Shown here: in pieces, positions 9,312-18,554 of the stretch
Layout: each line of letters starts with the position of its first letter
Numbering within the stretch: the stretch's first letter is position 1
Assembly: GCA_021732385.1 (NCBI GenBank)
Contig: JAKFVA010000006.1
Coordinates: 38,946 to 102,945 of the forward strand
Length of the DNA: 64,000 nt
Source: Burkholderiales bacterium
GTDB taxonomy: Bacteria > Pseudomonadota > Gammaproteobacteria > Burkholderiales > Burkholderiaceae_C
Reading direction: 5' to 3'
The notes under the pieces: generated by a model
What the model saw: only the letters and a program-made list of their open reading frames with translations
What the model was told of the DNA's origin: nothing
Database searches by the model: none
Made by a program: the position numbers and the translations under genes

Positions 9312-9866
9312 ATGCCAATCTCCGTACAAAATACCGTCGCTGCGCAAAGCAGCCTGTCCACCAGCACGCCCCCAGCGTTGACGGCGGCTTTTGGTGCAAG
9401 CGAATTCCGCGCCGCCCTGGGCATGTTTGCTACAGGGGTAACCATCGTCACTGCGTGTACACCGGACGGTCAATGGCTGGGACTTACCGCCAACTCGTTT
9501 AACTCGGTCTCGCTTTCGCCGCCTTTGGTGTTGTGGAGCCTGGCACAAAACGCCCGCTCGCTGGCTTTTTTCACCAGCAGCACACACTACGCCATCAACG
9601 TACTGGCGGCTGACCAAAAAGACCTGGCGCTGCGCTTTGCCAGCGCCGGCACGGACCGCTTCAACGGCGTTGCCGCCCGCGAGGGCTTCTGCGGCGCACC
9701 GCTGATTGAAGGTGCAGCAGCGCATTTTGAGTGCGTCAACCGTAGCCGTTACGCAGAAGGTGACCATGTGATTTTTGTTGGCGCTGTTGCGCACTGTGCG
9801 CACCGCGCCAATGCCTCGCCGCTGCTGTTTCACGACGGGCAGTTCTACACCGAGCATCCTTTGTAG
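9312..9866 (+). CDS. flavin reductase-like FMN-binding protein
   Basis: 184-residue flavin reductase domain protein. The core reads FRAALGMFATGVTIVTA...GLTANSFNSVSLSPPLVLWSL, which binds FMN, and the C-terminus HFECVNRSRYAEGDHVIFVGAV...PLLFHDGQFY is typical of the HpaC/RutF-like family that gives reduced flavin to a partner monooxygenase or reduces flavin with NAD(P)H. The frame is open upstream, but the ATG at 9312 is chosen because the preceding residues are cysteine-rich and non-conserved. No monooxygenase partner is adjacent. Confidence 0.83.
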   Translation: MPISVQNTVAAQSSLSTSTPPALTAAFGASEFRAALGMFATGVTIVTACTPDGQWLGLTANSFNSVSLSPPLVLWSLAQNARSLAFFTSSTHYAINVLAADQKDLALRFASAGTDRFNGVAAREGFCGAPLIEGAAAHFECVNRSRYAEGDHVIFVGAVAHCAHRANASPLLFHDGQFYTEHPL

Positions 9867-9898
9867 CCCCAGGCTCGGTATCGGCTGCTGCACACGCA

Positions 9899-12181
9899 TC
9901 AGGCCAGGCGGCTTTGCGCAAACGCCACATACCAGTCCAGGCACGCGGGGTTGGCCATGGCGTCTTTGTTGAGCACCTTGTCCAGGGGTTGGCCCAGCAG
10001 CAGCTTCTTGATGGGCAGCTCCTGCTTTTTGCCGCTCAGGGTGCGCGGGATTTCTGCCACCTGAAAAATCGCGTTGGGAATAAAGCGCGGCGACAGCGCG
10101 GTCTTGATGGCGTTGTTGATTTTTTGCTCCAGCGCGGCATCCAGCGCCAGGCCGGAGCGCAACACGACAAACAGCGGCATATAACTTTCGCGGCCCAGGT
10201 ATTCCAGATCCACCACCATGGCATCGAGCACTTCGGGCAGGGCTTCGACCGCGCTATAGAGCTCGCTGGTGCCCATGCGCAACCCGTGGCGGTTGATGGT
10301 GGCGTCTGAGCGGCCATAGATGATGCACGCGCCGCTGGGCAAAATTCTCAGCCAGTCGCCGTGCCGCCAAACGAACCCGGCGTTTTTTTCTGCGCGCTGG
10401 CCTGCAGGCGCGGGCGTTGTGCCGCGGCCATGGCCTTCAGGGTACTGGTCGAAATAGCTGGCCAGGTAGCGTTTGTTGCCCTCGTCGCCCCACAAAAACA
10501 AGGGCATGGACGGAATCGGCTGGGTGCAAATCAGCTCGCCCACCTGGTCGGTGACCGGTTCGCCCTGCTCGTTCCAGGCCTCTACGGCGCAGCCCATCAG
10601 GCGGCATTGCATCTGGCCAGGCACTTGCGGCAGCTCTCGGTGGCCGCCAATGAATGCGCCCGCAAAGTCGGTGCCGCCCGATAAATTGCACCACCAGATG
10701 TCGCCCCCACGGTTGCTCACTGCGTGTAGCGCCCTGCCCCCCGAGGGGGCCTGCGCGCCTTGGGGCGGCCCGGCGGCACGCATGTCGCCCCCACGGTTGC
10801 TCACTGCGTGTAGCGCCCTGCCCCCCGAGGGGGCCTGCGCGCCTTGGGGCGGCCCAGCGTCCGCCAAGGTTTGCAATGCCTGGAACTGCGCGCTGCCCCA
10901 GCGCTGCACTTCTGGGGCCAATGGCGAGCCGGTCGCGCCCAGCGCGCGCACGCGCGACAGGTCGCCGCAGGTGGCGAGGTCGAGGCCCGCCTTCATGCAG
11001 TTGGCATAAAAAGCCGCGCCTGCGCCAAAAAACGTGACGCCGGTTTCTGCCGCAAAGCGCCACAGTGTGCCCAAGTCGGGATGGTCTTTGCTGCCTGCGG
11101 GGTTGCCGTCAAAAATGCAACAGGTGGTGCCGTTGAGCAGGCCGCTCAATTGCGCGTTCCACATCACCCAGCCCGTACTGCTGTACCAGTGGTAGCGCTC
11201 GCCAGCGCTGTTGGGCGCGTAGCTGCAGCCTATGTCGTTGTGCAGACACTTTAGCGCCAGCGCCACCAGCACGGTGCCGCCATGACCATGGACGATGGGC
11301 TTGGGCAGGCCGGTAGTGCCGCTGGAGTAGACGATCCACAGCGGGTGGTCAAACGGCAGCCAAACCGGCTCGAAGGCCGTGGTTTTTGCATCATTCTGGG
11401 CTGTGGCGTTTGCCAGGTCCGCGCATTTAGCTATTAAATCAGTAGCGTTTGTGTGGTCGGCACTGGCGCGCGCATGGCGGTGCAGCAAGGTGTGTTGCAC
11501 GCTGGGCAAGGCGGCGCGCAGTTCGCGCACCACCTGGCAGCGGTCGTGGTCGCGGCCGGCATAGGTCACGCCGTCGCAGGCAATCAGCACCTTGGGCGTG
11601 ATTTGCGCAAAGCGGTCCAGAACGGCAGCGGTACCCATGTCGGGCGCACAAATGCTCCAGACGCCGCCAATGCTGGCTACCGCCAGGAACGCCACCATGG
11701 CCTCGGGGATGTTGGGCAAGTACGCGGCAACGCGGTCGCCCGGCTGCACGCCCTGGGCCTGCAAATGCAGCGCCAGCGAGGCGACCTGCCTGCGCAATTC
11801 GGGCCAACTGAGTTCGCGGTGGTTGCCGCGTTCGTTGCGGCTGATGAGGGCGGGCTGCCCCGCCTGGTGTGCCGCATCAACATGCCGGAACACCTGCTGC
11901 ACATAGTTGGCCTGCGCCCCCGGAAACCACAGCGCGCCCGGCATGGTGTTGCGCGCCAGCGCGGCGCTGTGGGGCGTTGGTGATTGCAAATCAAAGTAGT
12001 CCCAGATGCTTTGCCAGAAGGCATTCAGGTCACCCACCGACCAGCGCCACAGCGCGTCATAGCTGTCAAAGCGCAAGCCGCGCTCGCGGGCAAGCCAGTC
12101 TTGGTAGAGGCGGATTTGCGGAATGTAGGGCGGCGGCCGTGACACCGGCAATGACAGGGGCGAGGCAGGGTTTTGGATCAT
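9899..12181 (-). CDS. acetoacetate-CoA ligase with repeat-derived insertion
   Basis: AMP-forming acetoacetyl-CoA synthetase, activating acetoacetate for ketone-body or PHB-derived carbon use. From the ATG at 12181 it has 760 residues, against ~650-680 usual. The start fits the family (DALWRWSVGDLNAFWQSIWDYF), and the AMP-binding motif is YSSGTTGLPKPIVH (~300). Two odd stretches explain the extra length. At ~442-495 a 28-residue unit (AGPPQGAQAPSGGRALHAV...) occurs twice, just before the conserved LSGGTDF. Near ~255 a segment is coded by bases resembling another short repeat (TTAGCTATTAAATC). No frame break is seen, so the enzyme may still work. Confidence 0.88.
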   Translation of the reverse strand: MIQNPASPLSLPVSRPPPYIPQIRLYQDWLARERGLRFDSYDALWRWSVGDLNAFWQSIWDYFDLQSPTPHSAALARNTMPGALWFPGAQANYVQQVFRHVDAAHQAGQPALISRNERGNHRELSWPELRRQVASLALHLQAQGVQPGDRVAAYLPNIPEAMVAFLAVASIGGVWSICAPDMGTAAVLDRFAQITPKVLIACDGVTYAGRDHDRCQVVRELRAALPSVQHTLLHRHARASADHTNATDLIAKCADLANATAQNDAKTTAFEPVWLPFDHPLWIVYSSGTTGLPKPIVHGHGGTVLVALALKCLHNDIGCSYAPNSAGERYHWYSSTGWVMWNAQLSGLLNGTTCCIFDGNPAGSKDHPDLGTLWRFAAETGVTFFGAGAAFYANCMKAGLDLATCGDLSRVRALGATGSPLAPEVQRWGSAQFQALQTLADAGPPQGAQAPSGGRALHAVSNRGGDMRAAGPPQGAQAPSGGRALHAVSNRGGDIWWCNLSGGTDFAGAFIGGHRELPQVPGQMQCRLMGCAVEAWNEQGEPVTDQVGELICTQPIPSMPLFLWGDEGNKRYLASYFDQYPEGHGRGTTPAPAGQRAEKNAGFVWRHGDWLRILPSGACIIYGRSDATINRHGLRMGTSELYSAVEALPEVLDAMVVDLEYLGRESYMPLFVVLRSGLALDAALEQKINNAIKTALSPRFIPNAIFQVAEIPRTLSGKKQELPIKKLLLGQPLDKVLNKDAMANPACLDWYVAFAQSRLA
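10698..10857. repeat. 84-base tandem repeat inside the acetoacetyl-CoA synthetase gene
   Basis: Two units starting at 10698 and 10782, identical over their first 74 bases, each containing the palindrome-like CCCCCCGAGGGGG and a second arm CGCCTTGGGGCGG. 84 is a multiple of three, so the reading frame survives. GC-rich repeats of this form are common between genes in Comamonadaceae; here one seems to have inserted into a gene and then duplicated. Confidence 0.8.
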
Positions 12182-12251
12182 AGCGATGGGGCAGCATGCC
12201 AGATGGCGTTCGTGCTGATAATGAAGCATTGCCATTTTGCACCGCCCTGCC

Positions 12252-12704
12252 ATGACTACCGTTAGTACAAAACCCATCTGGCGCCAGCCGATTTCGCTGG
12301 ACATTCTGGCTGGCATCCATGTGGGTACCGCCGTGGAACACTTAGGGATAGAGTTTCTGGCCGTTGGCCCCGACTTCATCACCGCCCGCGTGCCGGTAGA
12401 CGGGCGCACCAAACAGCCTTACGGCATCTTGCATGGCGGCATCAGCGTGGTGCTGGCCGAAACCCTGGGCTCCTGCGGTGCCGCCTACAGCGCCGAGCCC
12501 GGCTGGCGGCCGGTGGGGCTGGACATTAACGCCAACCACCTCAAGTCCGCCGCCCAAGGCTGGGTTACCGGCACAGCGCGGCCAGTGCACATTGGCCGCA
12601 GCACCCAAGTCTGGCAAATTGACCTGCACAACGACGCGGGGCAACTCACCTGCGTGTCGCGGCTGACGCTGGCGATGCTGCAGGCAACACCGCCAGCCGC
12701 CTGA
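12252..12704 (+). CDS. PaaI/MenI-like hotdog-fold thioesterase
   Basis: 150-residue acyl-CoA thioesterase of the hotdog fold. The family signature is YGILHGGISVVLAETLGSCGA (~55-75), with LDINANHLKSA and VWQIDLHNDAGQLTCVSRLTLA following. The ATG at 12252 is preferred over an in-frame TTG five codons upstream. It diverges from the acetoacetyl-CoA synthetase gene with about 70 bases between, so the two may share a promoter region and act on related CoA thioesters. Exact substrate unknown. Confidence 0.85.
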   Translation: MTTVSTKPIWRQPISLDILAGIHVGTAVEHLGIEFLAVGPDFITARVPVDGRTKQPYGILHGGISVVLAETLGSCGAAYSAEPGWRPVGLDINANHLKSAAQGWVTGTARPVHIGRSTQVWQIDLHNDAGQLTCVSRLTLAMLQATPPAA

Positions 12705-12769
12705 TTCCCTTCGGACAACAAGGGCACCGCCAAACGCGCTAGGCTTGCATTTTTTCCAAGCCCCTCCGT

Positions 12770-13531
12770 ATGCCGCTGTCTCGCCCACCGTTTTTTAGCT
12801 CAACCCCAATCAATGCCCGCCGGGCTGTTGGCGGTGCCTTGCTGGCGCTCCTGGCGGCAATCTGTCTTGCCCCGCCCAGCGCGCACAGCGCCGACCTGGC
12901 CAACGCCACCTACTCTGCGCCCGACCCAAGCCGGGCGCTTGCCGGCGCTGCGCTGGCAAAAGCCCTGCGCGCCGGGGGCCTGGTGATTTACTTTCGCCAC
13001 ACCGCCACCGACTTTTCGCAAACCGACAGCGCCAGCAGCGGCTACAGCGACTGCGCCAACCAGCGGCTGCTGTCGGCACAGGGCCAGGCCGACGCATTGG
13101 CCATTGGCAAGGAAATCCAGCGCCTGAAGCTGCCTGTGGCCGAGGTGCTGGCCAGCCCCATGTGCCGCACGCTGGCACATGCGCGCCTGAGTTTTGGTGA
13201 GGCCGCCGTGAGCGCCCGCGCCGCCTTGCGCGAAGCACAGGCAGGCGCACAGGCCAGCGGCAACAGCGGCGGTGCGGGCGGCCTGAGCAGCGGCTACCAA
13301 GCCGATTACGCCGAGCTCAAGCGCTGGCTGGCCACGCCGCCCGCAGCCAGCACAGCCGTTGGCCCCGCACTGGGCAACCGCTTCATTGTGGGCCACGGTA
13401 TTCCGTTTCGTGCCGTGGCGGGCGCGCCGCATCTGGCCGAAGGCGAGGCCGCCGTGCTCAAGCCCGAGGGCACTGCCTGGCGCGTGCTGGCACGTTTGCA
13501 AGTGACCGATTGGGCGCAGCTGGTGCCCTGA
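12770..13531 (+). CDS. exported histidine-phosphatase family protein
   Basis: 253 residues. A signal-like N-terminus (hydrophobic stretch ~20-40 ending in SAHSA) indicates export to the periplasm. The phosphatase core has the RH motif in YFRHTATD (~75) rather than the canonical RHG, an S-x-M-CRT motif (LASPMCRTLAHA) and the second catalytic His in VGHGIPF (~212). A glycine/serine-rich loop at ~162-175 is not conserved-looking. Acts on an unknown phosphorylated substrate. Convergent with the cobalamin adenosyltransferase gene across a repeat pair. Confidence 0.78.
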   Translation: MPLSRPPFFSSTPINARRAVGGALLALLAAICLAPPSAHSADLANATYSAPDPSRALAGAALAKALRAGGLVIYFRHTATDFSQTDSASSGYSDCANQRLLSAQGQADALAIGKEIQRLKLPVAEVLASPMCRTLAHARLSFGEAAVSARAALREAQAGAQASGNSGGAGGLSSGYQADYAELKRWLATPPAASTAVGPALGNRFIVGHGIPFRAVAGAPHLAEGEAAVLKPEGTAWRVLARLQVTDWAQLVP

Positions 13532-13565
13532 GGAGTGCCGGGCGGGCCACTGACCCGCGCTGGTT

Positions 13566-13814
13566 TGCTATTGAAGGTGTAGTAAAAAAGCAGAGCGCTA
13601 CCCGCATGCCAGTAAAGGGTTTGCGGCCAGTTACATACCTGAAAAACACTGCTTTTTCTTGAAATTACGTCTTCGTGGGCTCGTTTTGGCCCATTGGACG
13701 CTTTGTTTGGCGATTTTTTAGGTTTTATAGCGGTTTTTCATACCTCTAATTGGCTTTATAACCAATGCAGACATGCGGGTAGCGCTATCTATTTTTACTA
13801 TACTTTATATAGCG
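13566..13814. repeat. inverted pair of the 40-base repeat with ~170-base core
   Basis: Left copy 13566-13605 (ends GCGCTACCCGC) and right copy 13775-13814 (begins GCGGGTAGCGCTAT) face each other around about 170 bases of AT-richer sequence. The whole block fills the 284-base gap between two convergent genes and ends one base before the stop codon of the next gene. No coding capacity is seen inside. Confidence 0.75.
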
Positions 13815-13815
13815 C

Positions 13816-14382
13816 TCAAGTTTGTGTCGCCTGCGCCAGGCGCTCGCTGCGCCAATATACGTCGTCGCCGCCATCCGCGCGGTTGAGCACGCGGGCCAAT
13901 ACAAACAGCAAATCACTCAGGCGGTTCAGGTACTGGCGCGGCGTGTCTTTCAAAGGCTCCTGCGCGCCCAGCGCCACCACTGCGCGCTCGGCCCGGCGCG
14001 CCACGGTGCGGCACACATGCGCTAGCGACGCCGCGCGCGTACCCGCCGGCAAAATAAACTCCTGCAGCTTGGGCAAGGCCGCATTGTGCTCAGCTAGCGC
14101 CTCGTCCAGTGCCAGCACGGCCTCGGGCTTGAGCAGCTCAAAGCCGGGGATTGACAGCTCGCCGCCCAGGTTGAACAACTGGTGCTGCACCTCCACCAGC
14201 AGCGTGCGTACGCCATCGGGCAGGCTCTCGCACAGTAGCACGCCGAGGTTAGAGTTGAGTTCATCCACGTCGCCCATGGCGTGCACGCGCAGCGCGTCTT
14301 TGCGCACGCGTGCGCCGTCGCCCAAGCCAGTGGTGCCGTCGTCGCCGGTGCGGGTGGCGATTTGTGTGAGTCGTTGTCCCAT
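13816..14382 (-). CDS. cob(I)yrinic acid a,c-diamide adenosyltransferase, PduO type
   Basis: ATP:cobalamin adenosyltransferase, 188 residues, transferring adenosyl from ATP to Co(I) corrinoid to make coenzyme B12. The N-terminal ATP site is ATRTGDDGTTGLGDGARV, the C-terminal helices carry CRTVARRAERAVVAL and YLNRLSDLLFVLARVLNR, both diagnostic for the PduO family. Start at ATG 14382, after AGGAAA; the open frame upstream lacks conserved sequence. It stands alone here, away from other B12 genes, which suggests a salvage role. Confidence 0.93.
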   Translation of the reverse strand: MGQRLTQIATRTGDDGTTGLGDGARVRKDALRVHAMGDVDELNSNLGVLLCESLPDGVRTLLVEVQHQLFNLGGELSIPGFELLKPEAVLALDEALAEHNAALPKLQEFILPAGTRAASLAHVCRTVARRAERAVVALGAQEPLKDTPRQYLNRLSDLLFVLARVLNRADGGDDVYWRSERLAQATQT

Positions 14383-14471
14383 GGTGTGCTTTCCTGCAAG
14401 TGCTGTTTTTCCATTGTCCTGCACCCGCGCCTTGCAAGTCGTAAACTGCGCAAAACACCGGAGACAACGCC

Positions 14472-15896
14472 ATGAATGCGCCCACGGCCACCAGCCATTT
14501 ATTGCCGGAGATACACCGCCGCGATACGCCGCCCGCCCTGCTGGATGCACTTAAAGCGCAATTTGGCGCGCGCTGCTCCACCGCCCTTTCGGTGCGCGAG
14601 CAGCATGGCCGCGACGAATCCCCGCTGGACGCGCCGCCGCCCGCCGCCGTGGTGTTTGCACACAGCACGGCCGACGTTGCCGCTGCCGTCAAACTGGCCG
14701 CCGCGCACGGTGTGCCGGTGATTCCTTTTGGCGTGGGCTCTTCGCTGGAGGGGCATTTGCTGGCGGTACAAGGCGGCATCAGCATCGACGTGAGCGGCAT
14801 GAACCAGCTGCTGGCGCTGCACGCCGATGATTTAACGGTAACCGTGCAGCCCGGCATGACGCGCAAGCAGCTCAACGAGGCCATCAAAGACAGCGGCTTG
14901 TTCTTCCCCATCGACCCTGGCGCCGACGCCTCGATTGGCGGCATGGCCGCCACCCGCGCCAGCGGCACCAACGCCGTGCGCTACGGCACCATGCGCGAAA
15001 ACGTGCTGGCGCTGGAAGTGGTGACTGCCAGTGGCGAGGTGATTCGCACCGGCACCCGCGCCAAAAAAAGCAGCGCCGGCTACGACCTGACACGGCTGAT
15101 GGTGGGCAGCGAGGGCACGCTGGGCGTCATCACCGAGGTCACGCTCAAGCTCTACCCGCTGCCCGAAGCCGTGATGGCCGCGACCTGCGCTTTCCCGAGC
15201 ATTGAGGCCGCCGTGCGCACCACCATCCAGACGATTCAAATGGGCGTGCCCATTGCGCGTTGCGAGCTGCTCGATGCCCATGCCGTGCGCGCTGTCAACC
15301 GCTGCGACCACCTGGGCTTGCGCGAAGGCGCGATGCTGCTGATGGAGTTTCACGGCTCGCCCAGCAGCGTGGCGGAGCAGGTGCAAACCGTGCAAGCCAT
15401 TGCCGCCGAGCAAGGCGGACAGGACTTTGAGTGGGCCGCTACGCCCGAGGCGCGCAGCAAGCTGTGGGCCGCACGGCACCGGGCGTTCTTGTCGGGCTTG
15501 CAGATGAAGCCGGGTTGCCGCGCCATCACCACCGACACCTGTGTACCGATCTCGCGCCTGGCCGATTGCTTGCTGGAAACCATTGATGAAGCCGAGGCCT
15601 CGGGGTTGGCGTATTTCATCGTCGGCCATGTTGGCGACGGCAATTTTCATGTGGCGTATTTGATTGACCCGGCCAGCAGCGTGGAGCGCGAGTTGGCCGA
15701 GTCGCTCAACCACACGCTGGTGCAGCGCGCGCTGCGCCTGGGCGGCACCTGCACTGGCGAGCACGGCATTGGCCTGCACAAAATGGGCTTCTTGATTGAG
15801 GAAGCCGGGCTGGGCGCGGTGGCCATGATGCGGGCTGTCAAGCACGCGCTGGATCCGCACAACACCATGAACCCCGGCAAGATTTTCAGCTGGTAA
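14472..15896 (+). CDS. FAD-binding oxidase (GlcD / D-lactate dehydrogenase type)
   Basis: 474-residue flavoprotein of the vanillyl-alcohol-oxidase superfamily. The FAD-binding PP-loop is VIPFGVGSSLEGHLLAVQGG (~90-110), followed by IDPGADASIGGMAATRASGTNAVRYG (~145-170), both typical of GlcD/Dld oxidases. The C-terminal metal/substrate motif is HVGDGNFH (~390) and GTCTGEHGIGLHK (~425). It probably oxidises a D-2-hydroxy acid such as D-lactate and passes electrons to the respiratory chain. No glcE/glcF partners are adjacent, favouring a single-subunit D-lactate dehydrogenase. Confidence 0.87.
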   Translation: MNAPTATSHLLPEIHRRDTPPALLDALKAQFGARCSTALSVREQHGRDESPLDAPPPAAVVFAHSTADVAAAVKLAAAHGVPVIPFGVGSSLEGHLLAVQGGISIDVSGMNQLLALHADDLTVTVQPGMTRKQLNEAIKDSGLFFPIDPGADASIGGMAATRASGTNAVRYGTMRENVLALEVVTASGEVIRTGTRAKKSSAGYDLTRLMVGSEGTLGVITEVTLKLYPLPEAVMAATCAFPSIEAAVRTTIQTIQMGVPIARCELLDAHAVRAVNRCDHLGLREGAMLLMEFHGSPSSVAEQVQTVQAIAAEQGGQDFEWAATPEARSKLWAARHRAFLSGLQMKPGCRAITTDTCVPISRLADCLLETIDEAEASGLAYFIVGHVGDGNFHVAYLIDPASSVERELAESLNHTLVQRALRLGGTCTGEHGIGLHKMGFLIEEAGLGAVAMMRAVKHALDPHNTMNPGKIFSW

Positions 15897-15981
15897 GTGT
15901 GCCTGCCTGGCCTGCGTCGGTGGCTGGCTGGCTGCAGGGCTGGCTGCGCGGCTTGCGCCCTGGGCTGCAGGTGTGGCTAGG

Positions 15982-16902
15982 CTAGGCTGGGCTGCTGGTG
16001 CGCAGCCGCTCGATCAAGCCATTGAGCGCATCCAGCGAGCCGAACTGGATGGCCAGCTCGCCCACTTCTTCCATGCGGCCGCTGCGCTTGATGCGCTTTT
16101 TAATGCGGATTTCAACGGCGGCGGTGAGCAAGTCGGCCAGCTCGTCTTCCACCCGGCGCAGGTCGCGCGACTTTTCTTTCTTGGGTTTTTGCGGCGCAAG
16201 GTTGAACTCGGCGCTGAGCTTTTTGACCAGGCTCTCGGCCTCGCGTACCGACATTTTCCGGGCGCTGATCTGGTTGCCCGCCGTAATCTGTGCGGCCTTG
16301 TCGAGCGCCAGCAAGGCGCGGGCGTGGCCCATGTCAATGTCGCCCGCCATCAGCATGGTCTGCACTGGCTCAGCCAAGTTAAGCAGGCGCAGCAAATTGC
16401 TGGCGGCGCTGCGTGAGCGGCCCACCGCCTGCGCGGCCAGTTCGTGCGTCAGGCCAAACTCCTTGACCAGGCGCTGCAAGCCCTGCGCCTCTTCCAGCGG
16501 GTTCAGGTCTTCGCGCTGGATGTTTTCAATCAGCGCCATGACCGCCGCCGATTCATCGGGCACCTCGCGCACCAGCACCGGCACGCTGTCCAGGCCCGCC
16601 AGTTTGGCGGCACGAAAGCGCCGCTCGCCAGCGATGATTTCATAGTGTTCGTCGCTAACGCGCCGAACGAGTATGGGCTGCATGATGCCTTGGCTTTTGA
16701 TGCTCTCAGCCAGCTCGTACAGCGCGCCTTCGTCCATGCGCGTGCGCGGCTGGTATTTGCCGGGCACCAGGGCCGCCAGGGCCAGCGTGGACGGCGTGCC
16801 GTCGGCGCGCTTGCCCGCGGCGGGCACGGCGGACTCATCGGCCGTGGGACCCAGCAGGGCTTCGAGTCCACGGCCGAGGCCTTTGGGTTTTTTGGTGACC
16901 AT
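15982..16902 (-). CDS. parB: chromosome-partitioning protein ParB
   Basis: CTPase and centromere-binding protein that loads at parS sites and spreads, 306 residues. The start KKPKGLGRGLEALLGP is the usual ParB N-terminus that touches ParA. The CTP-binding motifs are QPILVRR and GERRFRAAKLAG (~95-120), the parS-recognising helix-turn-helix lies at ~165-205, and a C-terminal dimerisation domain follows. Downstream of parA (109-base gap) in a leftward cluster with rsmG and mnmG; two parS sequences lie within those genes. Confidence 0.96.
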   Translation of the reverse strand: MVTKKPKGLGRGLEALLGPTADESAVPAAGKRADGTPSTLALAALVPGKYQPRTRMDEGALYELAESIKSQGIMQPILVRRVSDEHYEIIAGERRFRAAKLAGLDSVPVLVREVPDESAAVMALIENIQREDLNPLEEAQGLQRLVKEFGLTHELAAQAVGRSRSAASNLLRLLNLAEPVQTMLMAGDIDMGHARALLALDKAAQITAGNQISARKMSVREAESLVKKLSAEFNLAPQKPKKEKSRDLRRVEDELADLLTAAVEIRIKKRIKRSGRMEEVGELAIQFGSLDALNGLIERLRTSSPA

Positions 16903-17011
16903 GGGGGCTTTGCTTTCGTTGAGGGTCAGCTTGAATGCTATCTAATTAATAGCTTTTAACGCTTGCTTTTATTGGCTTACAGGGCAGTTTGCTATTGGCG
17001 TGACGGGCAAT

Positions 17012-17797
17012 TCAGTGCGTCGCAAGGCGTTCGATCATCTCTTGCGCAAACGCCACAAACGCCTGCGCGCCCTTGGACGCCGGGTCAAACACCACGCCGG
17101 GCACGCCGTAGCTGGGTGCTTCAGCCAGGCGCACGTTGCGTGGAATCACGGTGTTGAACACCTTGTCGCCAAAATGCGCCTTGAGCTGGTCGCTTACTTG
17201 CTGCTGTAAGGTGATGCGCGGGTCAAACATGACGCGCAGCAGGCCAATGATGGCCAGCTCTTTGTTCAGGTTGGCATGCACCTGCTTGATGGTGTTGACC
17301 AAGTCCGTCAGCCCCTCCAGCGCAAAATATTCGCATTGCATCGGCACAATCACGCCGTGCGCCGAGCACAGGCCGTTGAGCGTGAGCATGCTGAGCGATG
17401 GCGGGCAGTCGATCAGGATGAAATCGTAATCAACGGCAGCGGCATCCAGCGCTTTTTTCAGGCGTTTCTCGCGACGCTCCACATCGACCAGCTCCACCTC
17501 AGCCCCGGCTAACTCGCGGTTGGCACCCAGCACGTGGTAGCCGCAACCCGCCTGCACCAGCTTGTCGCTGGTCACACACGCCTCGGCAATGCTGGCCGAC
17601 TCCAGCAGCACATCGTAGACACTGAGCTTGAGCTGGCGCTTGTCCACCCCAGAGCCCATGGTGGCATTGCCCTGCGGGTCCAGATCCACCATCAGTACGC
17701 GCTGGCCCAGTTTGGCTAGGCCGGCGGCCAGATTGACTGTGGTGGTGGTTTTGCCAACGCCGCCCTTTTGGTTGGCAATGCAGAAGATTTTTGCCAT
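17012..17797 (-). CDS. parA: chromosome-partitioning ATPase ParA (Soj)
   Basis: Deviant Walker ATPase that moves ParB-parS complexes, 261 residues. The deviant Walker A is KGGVGKTTTTVNLAA (residues 11-25), Walker A' DLDPQGNATMGSGVD (~40-54) and Walker B LIDCPPSLSMLTLNGL (~128). Lies between rsmG (31-base gap) and parB, the normal bacterial arrangement near the origin. Confidence 0.96.
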   Translation of the reverse strand: MAKIFCIANQKGGVGKTTTTVNLAAGLAKLGQRVLMVDLDPQGNATMGSGVDKRQLKLSVYDVLLESASIAEACVTSDKLVQAGCGYHVLGANRELAGAEVELVDVERREKRLKKALDAAAVDYDFILIDCPPSLSMLTLNGLCSAHGVIVPMQCEYFALEGLTDLVNTIKQVHANLNKELAIIGLLRVMFDPRITLQQQVSDQLKAHFGDKVFNTVIPRNVRLAEAPSYGVPGVVFDPASKGAQAFVAFAQEMIERLATH

Positions 17798-17828
17798 GTC
17801 GGCAGGCCCTTTTTATGAAGGGCTGAGT

Positions 17829-18554
17829 TTACGTGACGCGCTGTGGTTTGAGCCAGACAATGCAGCGCTCGGCAGTGAGGTCGGGCACTTGAATTTTTTC
17901 TATAGCCAGCAGCCGCACGTTTGCGGGCAGTGCCGCAATTTCATCGTCTGGTTGCCGCCCTTTCATGGCCAGCCAATAGCCCCCTGCGGGGTGGCCTGCA
18001 TCGGGTGGTTTCACGTGAAACGCAGTTAGGCGAGTCATGTCTGCCAGCGAGGCAAATGCCCGGCTGGTCACCACGTCGACTGGCGCGCCGCGCCATTGCT
18101 CTACCCGGGCATGCGTGCCGCTTAAATTGGGCAAGCCGAGTGTGGCGGCAGCTTGTTGCACAAAGGCGGCTTTTTTGGCCACGGCATCAACGCAAATCAC
18201 CTTGAGTTGCGGACACGTTATAGCCAGCACAACGCCGGGCAACCCCGCACCTGCGCCCACATCCAGCACGCGCAGGGGCCCAGTCCCCAGGCGCTGAAGC
18301 AAGGGATTCACCACCGCCAGGCAGTCCAGCAAGTGGTGCGTCAGCATGGCTTGGGGATTGTGAATGGCCGTGAGGTTGTGCACCTTGTTCCACTTGTTGA
18401 TCAGCGCCAGGTAGTCCAGGCACTGGTCCGTTTGCACGGGTGTAAGCGCCAATGCGAGGCGGCGCGCGCCTGCGTCCAACAGGGCACGCAGCGCGATGGG
18501 CTGTGCGGGCTCGGGAGAAACCGGCTTAAGCGGCAACGGCTGGTGCGGCAGCAT
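17829..18554 (-). CDS. rsmG: 16S rRNA (guanine-527-N7)-methyltransferase RsmG
   Basis: Methylates G527 of 16S rRNA using SAM, 241 residues from the ATG at 18554. The SAM-binding motif is [16 protein letters not shown] (~100-115) and the substrate-proximal RAFASLADM and GYWLAMKGR match the GidB family. The frame stays open to 18605; the later ATG limits overlap with mnmG to 29 bases, but the exact start is uncertain. A parS site lies within its coding sequence. Confidence 0.93.
   Translation of the reverse strand: MLPHQPLPLKPVSPEPAQPIALRALLDAGARRLALALTPVQTDQCLDYLALINKWNKVHNLTAIHNPQAMLTHHLLDCLAVVNPLLQRLGTGPLRVLDVGAGAGLPGVVLAITCPQLKVICVDAVAKKAAFVQQAAATLGLPNLSGTHARVEQWRGAPVDVVTSRAFASLADMTRLTAFHVKPPDAGHPAGGYWLAMKGRQPDDEIAALPANVRLLAIEKIQVPDLTAERCIVWLKPQRVT
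18007..18022. promoter_or_regulatory. parS centromere site 1 (inside rsmG)
   Basis: GGTTTCACGTGAAACG, containing the 14-base core GTTTCACGTGAAAC of the universal bacterial parS palindrome (TGTTTCACGTGAAACA). Located about 1.1 kb from parB, as expected for a ParB loading site. Confidence 0.88.

Noticed and set aside
10697..10860. CRISPR-like direct repeats
   Set aside because: Only two adjacent 84-base units without spacers; a tandem duplication inside a gene.
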